Part shown: positions 8,862 to 17,666 of the stretch, piece after piece
How the letters are laid out: every line of letters starts with the position of its first letter
How positions within the stretch are numbered: the first letter of the stretch is position 1
Assembly (NCBI RefSeq): GCF_011300455.1
Contig: NZ_CP049869.1
Location: 1,178,001-1,242,000 of the forward strand
Direction of reading: 5' to 3'
From: Sphingomonas piscis
GTDB taxonomy: Bacteria > Pseudomonadota > Alphaproteobacteria > Sphingomonadales > Sphingomonadaceae
Length of the DNA: 64,000 bases
The notes under the pieces: model-generated
The model's database searches: none
What the model was told of the DNA's origin: nothing
Seen by the model: only the letters and a program-made list of their open reading frames with translations
Translations under genes and position numbers: made by a program

Positions 8862-9334
8862 TGTTTCCGGATTTCGAAACATCCTCCGCGACCCAGGTCG
8901 CACACATCATTCAGCTGGCGGTCGCGCCTATTTTCCTGCTGGCGGGCATCGGCGCTTTCCTGAACGTCTGCGCGGGACGGCTTGCCCGGATCATCGACCG
9001 TGCGCGGAACATCGAGCCGCTGCTGCTCGGCGCCCGGGGGGAGGAGCATGACCGCTGGCTCGGCGAGATTCGTGTGCTGGACCGCCGCATGGCCTTGGTC
9101 AGCCAAGCAATCTTCTTCTCGGTGCTGGCGGCCGTCCTAACCTGCCTCGTCGTTTTCCTGCTGTTCACAGGGGCCCTCACCAACGCGCAGTTGGGGACGC
9201 CGGTCGCTTTGCTGTTCATGGGCTCCATGGTCGCCATCGGTGTCGGCTTCACCATTTTCCTGTTCGAAACACGCCTTGGCTCCCGAACCGTCCGGATCCG
9301 GACCGATATCCTGGAGCATCAGGCGGAGGAGTAG
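8861..9334 (+). CDS. DUF2721-family membrane protein
   Basis: A 157-residue protein with a hydrophobic segment at about residues 17-35, a charged cytoplasmic stretch (RLARIIDRARNIE, then EEHDRWLGEIRVLDRRM) and two further membrane segments near the C-terminus. The IQLAVAPIFLLAGIGAFLN beginning and the R-x-x-R-I-I-D-R-A-R segment are hallmarks of DUF2721 proteins, whose role is unknown. Start choice: ATG 8861 overlaps the upstream TGA and immediately precedes the conserved region, so longer in-frame starts are rejected. It precedes glpX by 61 bases. Confidence 0.75.
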   Translation: MFPDFETSSATQVAHIIQLAVAPIFLLAGIGAFLNVCAGRLARIIDRARNIEPLLLGARGEEHDRWLGEIRVLDRRMALVSQAIFFSVLAAVLTCLVVFLLFTGALTNAQLGTPVALLFMGSMVAIGVGFTIFLFETRLGSRTVRIRTDILEHQAEE

Positions 9335-9395
9335 CTTCCTCGACAAAGGCGGGACGCCCACCTAACGCCCGTCGTAACCAGATCAGAGGACAATC

Positions 9396-10373
9396 ATGAC
9401 CGTAAGCACCGTCAGCCCCAGTTCCGTACTCGATCGTGTGCTGGTGCTGGAGATGGTGCGCGTAACGGAAGCTGCGGCCGTGGCTGCGGCGCGCCTGATC
9501 GGCCGCGGCGACGAGAAGGCGGCCGACGCCGCTGCCGTTGAGGCGATGCGCAAGGCGCTCAACGAGCTGCCCATGGATGGTACGGTCGTTATTGGCGAGG
9601 GAGAGCGCGACGAAGCGCCCATGCTGTTCATCGGCGAGCGGGTCGGTTCGGCACTGGACCAGGCACCCAAGATCGACATCGCGCTCGACCCGCTGGAAGG
9701 CACCACCATCACCGCCAAGGCGGGACCCAACTCACTGGCCGTCCTGGCGATCGCGGAGCAGGGCTGCCTGCTGAACGCACCCGACGTCTATATGGAGAAG
9801 CTGGCGGTCGGACCCGGCTATGCGCCCGGCATCGTCAGCCTCGACCGTTCCCCCGCCGACAATGTCCGGGCAGTAGCTGCTGCGAAGGACGTCGCGCCTA
9901 GTGAGATCATCGTCTGCGTGCTCGACCGTTCGCGCCATGAAGATTTGATCGCGGAGCTTCGTGAGGTCGGTTGCGGTATCCAGCAAATCCCGGATGGCGA
10001 TGTCGCGGGCGTGATCGCCGTCACTAATCCCGACACCGGTATCGACCTTTACATGGGCACCGGCGGCGCGCCCGAAGGTGTGCTGGCCGCGTCGGCGCTC
10101 CGCTGCGTCGGCGGGCAGATGCAGGGGCGGCTTCTGTTCCGCAACGATGCCGAAGTTGAACGTGCGCGCCGGTGGGGCATCGACGATCTGGACCGAGTCT
10201 ACGCGCTCGAGGAGATGGCGAAAGGCGACTGCATCTTTGCGGCGACGGGCGTCACGGACGGCTCCCTGCTCCGCGGGGTCAAGCGGCGCAAAGACGTGAT
10301 CACCACCGAAAGCATCGTCATGCGCGCAAGCTCCGGCACGGTTCGCCGCGTCTTTGCGGAGCATCGCGTCTGA
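9396..10373 (+). CDS. glpX: Class II fructose-1,6-bisphosphatase
   Basis: Hydrolyses fructose 1,6-bisphosphate to fructose 6-phosphate in gluconeogenesis. The 325-residue length fits the GlpX family. Metal-ligand motifs are IGEGERDEAPM at about residues 66-76 and DPLEGT at 98-103, and the GAPEGVLAA segment later in the protein is the family's other conserved block. The ATG at 9396 follows a 61-base gap after the DUF2721 gene. No other gluconeogenic gene is nearby. In alphaproteobacteria glpX is often near homoserine dehydrogenase and recJ; recJ is indeed downstream here, separated by the bPH2 pair. Confidence 0.95.
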   Translation: MTVSTVSPSSVLDRVLVLEMVRVTEAAAVAAARLIGRGDEKAADAAAVEAMRKALNELPMDGTVVIGEGERDEAPMLFIGERVGSALDQAPKIDIALDPLEGTTITAKAGPNSLAVLAIAEQGCLLNAPDVYMEKLAVGPGYAPGIVSLDRSPADNVRAVAAAKDVAPSEIIVCVLDRSRHEDLIAELREVGCGIQQIPDGDVAGVIAVTNPDTGIDLYMGTGGAPEGVLAASALRCVGGQMQGRLLFRNDAEVERARRWGIDDLDRVYALEEMAKGDCIFAATGVTDGSLLRGVKRRKDVITTESIVMRASSGTVRRVFAEHRV

Positions 10374-10416
10374 GGCGAGCGCTTGCGTTCGGCCATCGCG
10401 GCTGTATTGTTCGGCT

Positions 10417-10911
10417 ATGACAGCTGATGGGGGCAGCAGCGTAACAGCCGACCTGCAGCCGGTCGCACCGGGCTACAAGCATTTGCTCCGCGTGCGACTG
10501 GCGCTGTTCTGGTTGCCAGTGGCGGCGGCTGTCGCGGTTGCCGACCAACAACTGCTCGGCGAGCACCCGATCTATGGCCTTGCTTCCGTTGCAATCGCCG
10601 TGCTTGCACTAGCGATCGTCGCCGCGGTGCCGCAGCGATCCTACCGCCGGCTTCGCTACGGTTTGGGCGACCGCCTGCTACAGGTGGTGCGGGGGTGGAT
10701 GTTCCACACCGACACCCTTGTCCCCTATGTCCGCGTCCAGCATCTGGACGTCACGCGCGGACCGCTGGACAAGATGTTCGGCACGGCAACACTGGTGGTT
10801 CACACCGCCGGAACCCACAATAGCATCGTCACCTTACCCGGGCTGCAACCCCTCCGCGCGATCGAGATACGCGACATCATTCGCGAACACGTCCGCTCCG
10901 ATTTCGGATGA
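10417..10911 (+). CDS. bPH2 (DUF304) membrane protein, YdbS-like
   Basis: A 164-residue protein with two N-terminal hydrophobic segments (about residues 24-42 and 50-70) followed by one bacterial PH-like domain, seen in the RYGLGDRLLQVVRGW, PYVRVQHLDVTRGPLDKMFG and TLVVHTAGT segments. YdbS/YdbT-type pairs are membrane proteins of unsettled role. ATG 10417 was chosen because the frame upstream of it overlaps only a short intergenic stretch and adds unrelated residues. The stop overlaps the start of the larger YdbT-like gene by four bases, the usual pairing. Confidence 0.85.
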   Translation: MTADGGSSVTADLQPVAPGYKHLLRVRLALFWLPVAAAVAVADQQLLGEHPIYGLASVAIAVLALAIVAAVPQRSYRRLRYGLGDRLLQVVRGWMFHTDTLVPYVRVQHLDVTRGPLDKMFGTATLVVHTAGTHNSIVTLPGLQPLRAIEIRDIIREHVRSDFG

Positions 10912-12395
10912 CGGCGCACCGCGATCTCCTTCAAGGGCCCCAGCGGCTCCACTGGTCCTCGCTGCTGTCGTCGCTCGTTTCGGCAGTCCGGAACATGTGG
11001 AGCATCGTCGCCGGCGGCGCCTACTTCGCCGTCTCGGGGCGCTGGGGAATGGTGGCGGCGCTGCTTGGCGTCTCCCTCCTGTTCTTTATCGTCGCGGCCA
11101 TTATCCGCTGGCTGACCTTCAGCTTCGAAGTCGGCGCCGACGAGATCCGCATCAACAGCGGATTGCTCAGCCGTAACCATCGGTCACTGCCCTTCGACCG
11201 CATCCATGATGTCGAGATCAGCCAGGGACCGGTGGCGCGCCTCCTCAATGTAGCGCAGGTCAGGCTCGACACCGGCGCTGCGGCCCCCAAGGGCAAGGAT
11301 GAAGGGTCACTGCCGGCCATTGCCCTCGCCCAGGCCGAACAGCTGCGGCAACTCGTCAGGTTGCGGCACGGCGGGGTCGCACCAAAGTCAATGCCGACCA
11401 GCGCTCACGGCCACGCCCGCGAGGCGGATGGCGAACCCATCTATGCCATGAGCTTCCGCCGGCTCCTGCTGGCCGGTCTGTTCAACTTCTCCCTGGCCCT
11501 GTTCGCCGCGCTCGCCGGCGCGTTCAACACGTTCGATGGCGTGCTGAACTTCAATCCGTTCAACCCCCGTTTCTGGGTCAGCTATGCCCGGGATCTCGGT
11601 CCGGTGGCTGACCTGCTTCTCGCGCATCAAATGGCCGCCGCTCTCGCCGGGCTGTTACTGGTCGCGATCATTGGCGTGACCACCGGCGTGGTTCGAACCG
11701 TGCTTCGCGATTTCGGCTTTCGGATAGATCGCACCGAAGCCGGCTTGCGCCGCCGCCGCGGTCTGTTCACCCGCAGCGACGTCACGCTTCAGCTGCGCCG
11801 CGTCCAGGCAGCGGTGATCGGCAGCGGTCCCATTCGGGCAGCCTTCGGCTGGCGCGATCTCAGGCTGCAGAGCCTTGCCCAAGACGAAGGCGATAAGGAC
11901 GATCACCTGATGGCGCCGTTGGCCAGCGCCGACGAGACCGACGGGCTGTTGCAGGAAATCGGCTTCGGACAGATTCAGGGCTTGCGCGGTTGGCAGCGCG
12001 TCTCCGTGTCTTACGTCCTCGGGTTCATCCTTGCTACAACGCCGTTCTACCTGGTTGCGGTGGTGCAAGGCATCTTCGTCCCGCTGCTTGGCATTGCTGT
12101 CGCCTGCCTTGTTGCCGTGGTCCAAACGTCTCGCTGGCTTGCCTGGCGGCACACCGAATTCACCATTGCCGGCGAACGGCTGATCGTCCGCCACGGCTGG
12201 TGGCGGCGGCGTACGACCATCCTGCCCGCCCGCAACATCCAGACGGCCGACCTTTCGGAAAGCTTCGTCAGCCGATGGTTCGGCACCACCTCCATCGTGC
12301 TCGGAGTGGCCGGGGGCAGTGGACATCGTATTCCCGCAGTGGAGCGCGAAAAAGCGCGCGGATTGCGGCTGGAGTTGCTATCTCTCGCGTCATGA
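10908..12395 (+). CDS. Multi-domain bPH2 membrane protein, YdbT-like
   Basis: A 495-residue partner of the preceding YdbS-like protein. Repeating units of paired hydrophobic segments plus a PH-like domain are visible: unit 1 at about residues 20-130 (LPFDRIHDVEISQGPVARLLNVAQ), unit 2 at about 185-340 (LQLRRVQAAVIGSGP) and unit 3 at about 365-480 (LPARNIQTADLSESFVSRWFG). The recurring L-P-x-x-R-I/V-Q-x-x-x-I pattern defines the family. The protein sits in the inner membrane with the PH-like domains cytoplasmic by analogy. It overlaps recJ by four bases (ATGA). Confidence 0.85.
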   Translation: MTAHRDLLQGPQRLHWSSLLSSLVSAVRNMWSIVAGGAYFAVSGRWGMVAALLGVSLLFFIVAAIIRWLTFSFEVGADEIRINSGLLSRNHRSLPFDRIHDVEISQGPVARLLNVAQVRLDTGAAAPKGKDEGSLPAIALAQAEQLRQLVRLRHGGVAPKSMPTSAHGHAREADGEPIYAMSFRRLLLAGLFNFSLALFAALAGAFNTFDGVLNFNPFNPRFWVSYARDLGPVADLLLAHQMAAALAGLLLVAIIGVTTGVVRTVLRDFGFRIDRTEAGLRRRRGLFTRSDVTLQLRRVQAAVIGSGPIRAAFGWRDLRLQSLAQDEGDKDDHLMAPLASADETDGLLQEIGFGQIQGLRGWQRVSVSYVLGFILATTPFYLVAVVQGIFVPLLGIAVACLVAVVQTSRWLAWRHTEFTIAGERLIVRHGWWRRRTTILPARNIQTADLSESFVSRWFGTTSIVLGVAGGSGHRIPAVEREKARGLRLELLSLAS

Positions 12396-14143
12396 GTTTC
12401 GCGTTGGAGATTGAGCGTTCCGTTACTGGCCAACCGTGGCGTTGGCGAAGGCCGGCAGACCCCGGACTGACACCGGACGCGCTGGTCGACGAATTGCTGC
12501 TGGCCAGGGGCGTCGAGCGTTCCGACCTCGCCCGGCATCGTGCGCCGACGATCCGCGACTTCCTGCCCGACCCGTCCTGCTTCAAGGATATGGACAAGGG
12601 CGCTCGGCGGCTGGCCGACGCCGTGCAGGCCGGCGAGACGATCGCCATCTTTGGCGATTACGATGTCGACGGCGCCACGAGTTCGGCGGTGCTCGTCCTT
12701 CTTCTTCGTCGCCTCGGCGTGGAGCCGATCACCTACATCCCCGACCGCCTGATGGAGGGCTATGGCCCGTCTGGAAAGGCATTGTGCGCCCTGAAAACGC
12801 AAGGCGCGAGCCTCGCCATCTGCGTCGATTGCGGGGCCCAGGCATTCGAGGCGCTGGAGGAAGCCAAGGCTGCGGACCTCGACGTCATCGTCGTCGACCA
12901 TCACCAGTGCGCAAGCCTGTTGCCGGCCGCCTTCGCGCTGATCAATCCGAACCGGCTCGACGAGGATGAGCTTGGGGCGGCCCACGGCCATCTGGCGGCG
13001 GTCGGAATGGCCTTTCTGCTTGGCGTCGCACTGATCCGCGAACTTCGCGCGCGGGGCGCCTTTGCGAATAGCGCGGAGCCGAAGATCATCGATCTGCTCG
13101 ACCTTGTGGCGCTGGGCACCGTCGCCGACGTCGCGCGGCTGAAGACGCTCAACCGCGCCTTCGTCACCCAGGGCCTCAAGGTCATGGGTGCCAAGCAAAA
13201 CATCGGCCTTGCCGCGCTCGCCGATGCCGCCCGCCTAGCGAACGCGCCGGTCTGCCGTGACCTCGGCTTCGCGCTCGGCCCCCGGATCAATGCTGGTGGC
13301 AGGGTCGGCAAGGCAGACCTTGGCGTTCGTCTCCTGACCTGCACGGACTCCGACGAAGCGCGCGCCATTGCCGCCGAGCTCGACCGCCTCAACGAGGAGC
13401 GCCGCGCCATTGAGATGCTGGTGTGCGAGCAGGCGATGGAGAAAGCCGCAGCGCAGGCGGACGATCCGGTGATCACCGTCATGAGCGGCGGCTGGCACCA
13501 GGGCGTGATCGGCATCGTCGCCGGACGAGTAAAGGAAAAGTTCGGCCGCCCCGCCATCGTCATCGCCGAGTGCGAGGATGGCAGCGGCAAGGGCTCCGGA
13601 CGCTCGATCAGTGGAGTCGACCTGGGCACCGCCGTGCTCGCGGCCAAGGAGAGCGGCCTGCTCATCGCCGGTGGCGGGCATGCAATGGCCGCCGGCCTGA
13701 CGTTGCCTGCCGGAGGGCTGAAAGACTTTCGTGACTTCCTGAACGAGCGTCTTTCAATTGATGTCGAGGCCGCACGGCACGGGCGGGCGCTTCTGCTGGA
13801 TGCGTTGCTGGCGCCGGGCGGGATATGCGGCTCCCTCTGCGATGCGCTCGACACGGCGGGGCCTTATGGTGCCGGCTGGCCTGCCCCCCGCGTTGCCGCA
13901 GGGCCGGCGCGACTGCTTCGCACGGGAGTCGTCGGGGACGGCCACGTTCGCGGGATTGCCTGCGGCGACGACGGCAAAAGCTTCAAGTGGATCGCCTTCC
14001 GGAGCGCCGACACGGACCTCGGCCAAGCCTTGCTCGCGTCACCGGGTGACAAACGCTGGTGGCTCGCCGGAACGGTGAAGCGTGACGAGTGGAACGGCGG
14101 CGAGGCGGCGGAAATGCATCTGGAGGATGCCGCCGTCGCTTGA
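12392..14143 (+). CDS. recJ: Single-stranded-DNA-specific exonuclease RecJ
   Basis: 5'-3' exonuclease used in RecF-type recombination and mismatch repair. In the 583-residue protein the DHH phosphoesterase motifs are DYDVDG at residues 89-94 and DHH at 169-171, and the DHHA1-type GGGHAMAAG segment lies further on, as expected for a complete RecJ. Translation should start at ATG 12392, which overlaps the stop of the YdbT-like gene; the long open frame upstream lies inside that gene and is antiparallel noise. The gene is followed by 38 bases and then tRNA-Glu on the same strand. Confidence 0.95.
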   Translation: MSFALEIERSVTGQPWRWRRPADPGLTPDALVDELLLARGVERSDLARHRAPTIRDFLPDPSCFKDMDKGARRLADAVQAGETIAIFGDYDVDGATSSAVLVLLLRRLGVEPITYIPDRLMEGYGPSGKALCALKTQGASLAICVDCGAQAFEALEEAKAADLDVIVVDHHQCASLLPAAFALINPNRLDEDELGAAHGHLAAVGMAFLLGVALIRELRARGAFANSAEPKIIDLLDLVALGTVADVARLKTLNRAFVTQGLKVMGAKQNIGLAALADAARLANAPVCRDLGFALGPRINAGGRVGKADLGVRLLTCTDSDEARAIAAELDRLNEERRAIEMLVCEQAMEKAAAQADDPVITVMSGGWHQGVIGIVAGRVKEKFGRPAIVIAECEDGSGKGSGRSISGVDLGTAVLAAKESGLLIAGGGHAMAAGLTLPAGGLKDFRDFLNERLSIDVEAARHGRALLLDALLAPGGICGSLCDALDTAGPYGAGWPAPRVAAGPARLLRTGVVGDGHVRGIACGDDGKSFKWIAFRSADTDLGQALLASPGDKRWWLAGTVKRDEWNGGEAAEMHLEDAAVA

Positions 14144-14181
14144 CCGTTCGGCGATGCTCGCCTAACCGGCTCCCGCCTCAT

Positions 14182-14256
14182 GGCCCCTTCGTCTAGCGGT
14201 TAGGACGCGGCCCTTTCACGGCTGAAACACGGGTTCGATTCCCGTAGGGGTCACCA
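14182..14256 (+). tRNA. tRNA-Glu (anticodon TTC)
   Basis: A full cloverleaf can be drawn: acceptor GGCCCCT pairs with AGGGGTC (one G-U), the D arm is GTCTAGCGGTTAGGAC, the anticodon stem CGGCC/GGCTG encloses CTTTCAC with anticodon TTC, and the T arm is CGGGT-TCGATTC-CCGT. CCA is encoded at 14254-14256. Close to typical alphaproteobacterial tRNA-Glu. It is a potential integration target, but no integrase or duplicated 3' end is visible nearby. Confidence 0.97.
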
Positions 14257-14297
14257 CGGCGCAGGATGTCCGGGGGCATCCGAGCAGTGGTGACAAG

Positions 14298-14399
14298 CTA
14301 AGCTTTAATCCAGAGGCGCAGCAGCCAGGCGACAGCGCCGACGGCTGCTACCCCCGCAGCCCACAGTCCCACAAACCAGGCGAGCCGCTTGACGATCAG
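14298..14399 (-). CDS. DUF2474/CydX-like small subunit of bd oxidase, non-ATG start
   Basis: A single-helix peptide of about 33 residues: a basic VKRLAWF start, then a hydrophobic helix rich in Ala, Val and Trp (AVAWLLRLWIKA end). It lies immediately downstream of cydB, overlapping its TGA, exactly where CydX or DUF2474 peptides of bd/CIO oxidases are encoded; these stabilise the oxidase. There is no ATG, GTG or TTG between the upstream in-frame TGA and the conserved start. Candidates are CTG at 14399, six bases after GAGGG, or ATC at 14396. The start is therefore uncertain. Confidence 0.65.
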   Translation of the reverse strand: MIVKRLAWFVGLWAAGVAAVGAVAWLLRLWIKA

Positions 14400-15393
14400 T
14401 GGTAGCCCTCGTCACCGACCTTGCCGCGGAACACCCAGTAGGACCAGGCGGTGTAGGCGAGGATCAGCGGGATCAGCACCATTGCACCTACCAGCATGAA
14501 CCACTGGCTCCGCTCCGGCGCCGCCGCCTGCCAGATCGACACGCGGCCGGGGATGACGTCCGGCCAGATCGATATCCCCAGGCCAGCCATCGTCAGCAGG
14601 AAGATTCCGAGAGCGAGCACGAACGGGTGCCAGTCGCGATCGCGCTTCAGGCTGCGCCAGAGGAAGGCGAACGTCCCAAGGACCAGCAGCGGCATCGGCA
14701 AAGCGACCAGCAGGCCGGGATAGTCGAACCAGCGCTCGAAATATTTCCGCTCCACGAAGGGCGTCGCCAGGCTGACGACGCCGATGGCGAGCAGCAGCCC
14801 CGGCGCGGCAATGCGGGCAAGGCGGCGCGCGTCCTCCTGCAACGGTCTTTCGGTCTTCCAAACCAGCCAGCATGCCCCGAGCAGCGCATAAGCGACGACG
14901 AGGCTGGCGCCGGTCAGCAGGCTGAAAGGGCTGAGCCACTCCCACCAGGCCCCGAGTAGGAGCGGCCGACGACGGTGATCCCCTGGAGCAGGGCTCCGAG
15001 CGTGACGCCCTGCATGAAGGTGGCGATCAGCGAGCCGGCGCAGAAACCGAAGTCCCAGAATCGGCGATGGTTGGGATCGCGCCACCGGAACTCAAAGGCG
15101 ACACCTCGGAACACCAGCCCAAGCAACATGGCGATCAGCGGCGCATAAAGCGCCGGCAGGATGATCGCATAAGCCAACGGAAAGGCGGCGAGCAGGCCGC
15201 CGCCGCCCAGCACCAGCCACGTCTCGTTACCGTCCCACACCGGCGCGATGGCATTCATCGCCTGGTCGCGTTCCCTTCCCACCCGGAAAAAGGGAAAGAG
15301 GATGCCGACCCCGAGGTCGAAGCCGTCCATCACGACATAGGCCGCGACCGCGAAGGCTATGACGAACGCCCAGACGACCGTTAGATCCATCAA
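14396..15393 (-). CDS. cydB: Cytochrome bd / cyanide-insensitive oxidase subunit II, frameshifted near 14951
   Basis: Subunit II of a bd-type quinol oxidase in the inner membrane. The N-terminal part reads VVWAFVIAFAVAAYVVMDGFDLGVG, APVWDGNETWLV and FMQGVTLGALLQG; the frame is then lost at about residue 147 in the word TCGGGGCCT (minus strand, run at 14950-14953). The adjacent frame continues with AWWEWLSPFSLLTGASLV to the normal end at GDEGYH. Adding one G restores a 332-residue protein of family length. No other disruption exists, so a homopolymer base-call loss is likely. It overlaps cydA by four bases. Confidence 0.88.
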
Positions 15394-16787
15394 CGATCCT
15401 CCACGGCTGGTGAAGGGGTAATGCCCGCCGTTCGGATGGGTGCGCCAAGCGGGTCGGACTCGCCCGGGTGCGGCGGCTTCGCCATCAGCTTCAGGATGTA
15501 CAGCGTGCCGGCGCTGAACACGGCGAAGTAAACGATCACGAAGGCGATCAGCGATCCCGTCACGCCTGGCGCCGCGATCGGCGACACGGCATCCTCGGTC
15601 CGCAACAGATTGTAGATGACGTACGGTTGGCGCCCGACCTCCGTCGTCACCCAGCCGGCAATCACGGCGACGAACCCACTTGGACCCATCACCAGTGCGA
15701 AACGGTGCAGCAGCCTCGATTCAAACAGCCGCTTGCGCACTCGCATGAAGAGGCTGAGCAGCCCGAGCGCGAGCATCAGGAACCCCAAGCCAACCATGAT
15801 GCGAAACGACCAGAAGACGATCCAGACCGGCGGCCGCTCGTCCTTCGGCACCGTCTTGAGGCCACGCACCGGCGCATCGAGGCTGTGGTGCAGGATCAGC
15901 GACGACAGCTTGGGAATGCCGACGGCTGCGTGCACCGTCTCCTTCTCGTCATCGGGAATGCCGAAGATCAACAGGGGCGCGCCAGCGGGATAGCTGTCGA
16001 AATGGCCTTCCATCGCCATCACCTTCTGCGGCTGATGTTCCAGCGTGTTGAGACCGTGAAGGTCGCCGACGAAGATCTGAAGTGGCGCAACCAAGGCGGC
16101 CATCCACATCGCCATTGAGAACATGGTCCGGACCGCCGGATGATCCCGGCCTTTGAGCAGGTGCCAGGCGCCGACGCCGCCGACCACCAGGGCAGTGGTC
16201 AGGTAAGCGGCGATCACCGTGTGGACGAGGCGATAGGGAAAACTGGGATTGAAGATGATCGCCAGCCAGCTCGGGCCGGGCACGAACTGCCCCTGGGCGT
16301 TCATCTCGTAACCGGTCGGCGTCTGCATCCAGCTGTTGACGCTGAGGATCCAGAAGGCGGACATGCAGGTGCCCGCCGCCACCATCAGCGTGGCGAAAAA
16401 GTGCAGCTTCTTGCCGACGCGTTCGAGTCCGAACAGCATCACGCCGAGGAAGCCCGCTTCCAGGAAGAAGGCGGTCAGCACCTCATAGGCCATCAGCGGC
16501 CCGATCACCGGTCCCGCCCGGTCGGAATAGACCGACCAGTTGGTCCCGAACTGGTAGGACATGACAATGCCCGACACGACGCCCATCGCGAAGGCGATGG
16601 CGAATATCTTCAGCCAGTAGCGGAACAGCTGCAGGAAGCGGTCCTCGCCCGTCTTCAGCCACAGCCCCTCGAGCACCGCCAGGTAGGAGGCCAGGCCAAT
16701 CGAAAAAGCCGGAAAGATGAAATGGAACGAGACGGTGAAGGCGAATTGCGCGCGCGCAAGAACCAGAGCCATGTCGCCGTCGGACAT
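15390..16787 (-). CDS. cydA: Cytochrome bd / cyanide-insensitive oxidase subunit I
   Basis: Heme-bearing subunit I that oxidises ubiquinol and reduces oxygen to water. The 465-residue protein has an N-terminal ARAQFAFTVSFHFIFP with an axial-type His at residue 22, the GRQPYVIYNLLRTEDAVSP segment and about nine membrane helices. The quinol loop is short, as in the CIO/CioA branch, and the DUF2474-like partner supports that branch. Overlap with cydB and the small peptide downstream make a compact operon. A 46-base gap separates it from the S-formylglutathione hydrolase gene, which ends upstream on the same strand. Confidence 0.93.
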   Translation of the reverse strand: MSDGDMALVLARAQFAFTVSFHFIFPAFSIGLASYLAVLEGLWLKTGEDRFLQLFRYWLKIFAIAFAMGVVSGIVMSYQFGTNWSVYSDRAGPVIGPLMAYEVLTAFFLEAGFLGVMLFGLERVGKKLHFFATLMVAAGTCMSAFWILSVNSWMQTPTGYEMNAQGQFVPGPSWLAIIFNPSFPYRLVHTVIAAYLTTALVVGGVGAWHLLKGRDHPAVRTMFSMAMWMAALVAPLQIFVGDLHGLNTLEHQPQKVMAMEGHFDSYPAGAPLLIFGIPDDEKETVHAAVGIPKLSSLILHHSLDAPVRGLKTVPKDERPPVWIVFWSFRIMVGLGFLMLALGLLSLFMRVRKRLFESRLLHRFALVMGPSGFVAVIAGWVTTEVGRQPYVIYNLLRTEDAVSPIAAPGVTGSLIAFVIVYFAVFSAGTLYILKLMAKPPHPGESDPLGAPIRTAGITPSPAVEDR

Positions 16788-16833
16788 GGCGAGCCTCTAG
16801 AGCCTCGGCCGCGTCATGTGAATTGCAGAAAGC

Positions 16834-17666
16834 TTACTTCAGCCGCTCCGCATGCCAGCAGACATGATCGGCCATGAAGGTCGATATGAAATAGTAGCTG
16901 TGATCGTAGCCGGGCTGGCGGCGCAGCGTCAGCGCAATGCCCGCATCGTCACAAGCGCGCTCGAGCATTTCCGGCTTCAGCTCGGTGTCTAGGAAGTTGT
17001 CCGCGGTGCCGACATCCACCAGCACTTCGTCCAGCATCGCGCCGTCTTCGATCAGCGCGACAGTGTCATGTTGCCGCCATGCAGAACGATCGTCGCCGAG
17101 ATAGCCGCCCAGCGCCTTCTGCCCCACGGCACCTGCCCTGGCGCAACAATTGGCGCGAAGGCTGAGACGCTCCGAAAGCGCTCCGGACGACGCAGCGCTA
17201 CGGTTAGAGCGCCGTGTCCGCCCATGGAGTGGCCGGTGATCCCCTGCCGCGCCATGTCCCCGGGGAACTCGGCCGCGATCAGCGCGGGCAGTTCTTCCGT
17301 GACGTAGGTCCACATTTTGAAATGCTCGGCCCACGGCTCCTGCGTCGCGTCGAGGTAGAAGCCGGCGCCCTGACCAAAGTCGTAGGCGGGATCGTCCGCG
17401 ACACCCTCACCGCGCGGGCTTGTGTCCGGTGCGACGAAGATCAGGCCGTGCTCGGCGCAAGCAGCGCGATACTCGCCCTTCTCCGTGACGTTGGCATGCG
17501 TGCAGGTCAGGCCCGAAAGGTACCACAAGACCGGGCACTTGCTCCCGCCCTCAACCTGAGGTGGCAGGTAAATGGAGAAGGTCATGTCCGTGCCGGTTGC
17601 TGCCGACGCATGCTTCACCACCAGCTGCCGCCCGCCGTGCGAGCGGTTCTCCGAAACGATCTCCAT
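16834..17666 (-). CDS. fghA: S-formylglutathione hydrolase, frameshifted near 17123
   Basis: Serine esterase that hydrolyses S-formylglutathione to formate and glutathione, the second step of formaldehyde detoxification. Residues 1-180 contain CPVLWYLSGLTCTHANV and the nucleophile box GHSMGGHGAL. The frame breaks after GQVPWG, in the CCCC tract at 17122-17125 (plus strand), and the adjacent frame supplies the end: QKALGGYLGDD, a VDVGTADNFL segment and the His segment QPGYDHSYYF. One extra G gives 277 residues, the usual length. ATG at 17666 overlaps the stop of the dehydrogenase gene by one base. A base-call error is the likeliest cause. Confidence 0.9.

Noticed and set aside
12901-13854. A 317-residue minus-strand open frame inside recJ
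   Set aside because: Ser/Arg/Pro-rich shadow of a well-supported gene.
14182-14297. Integration site at tRNA-Glu
   Set aside because: There is no integrase, no repeated 3' tRNA end and the flanks are housekeeping genes.
14266-14310. Terminator between tRNA-Glu and the oxidase genes
   Set aside because: GGATG/CATCC and AAGCT/AGCTT can pair, but stems are short and no T-run follows.
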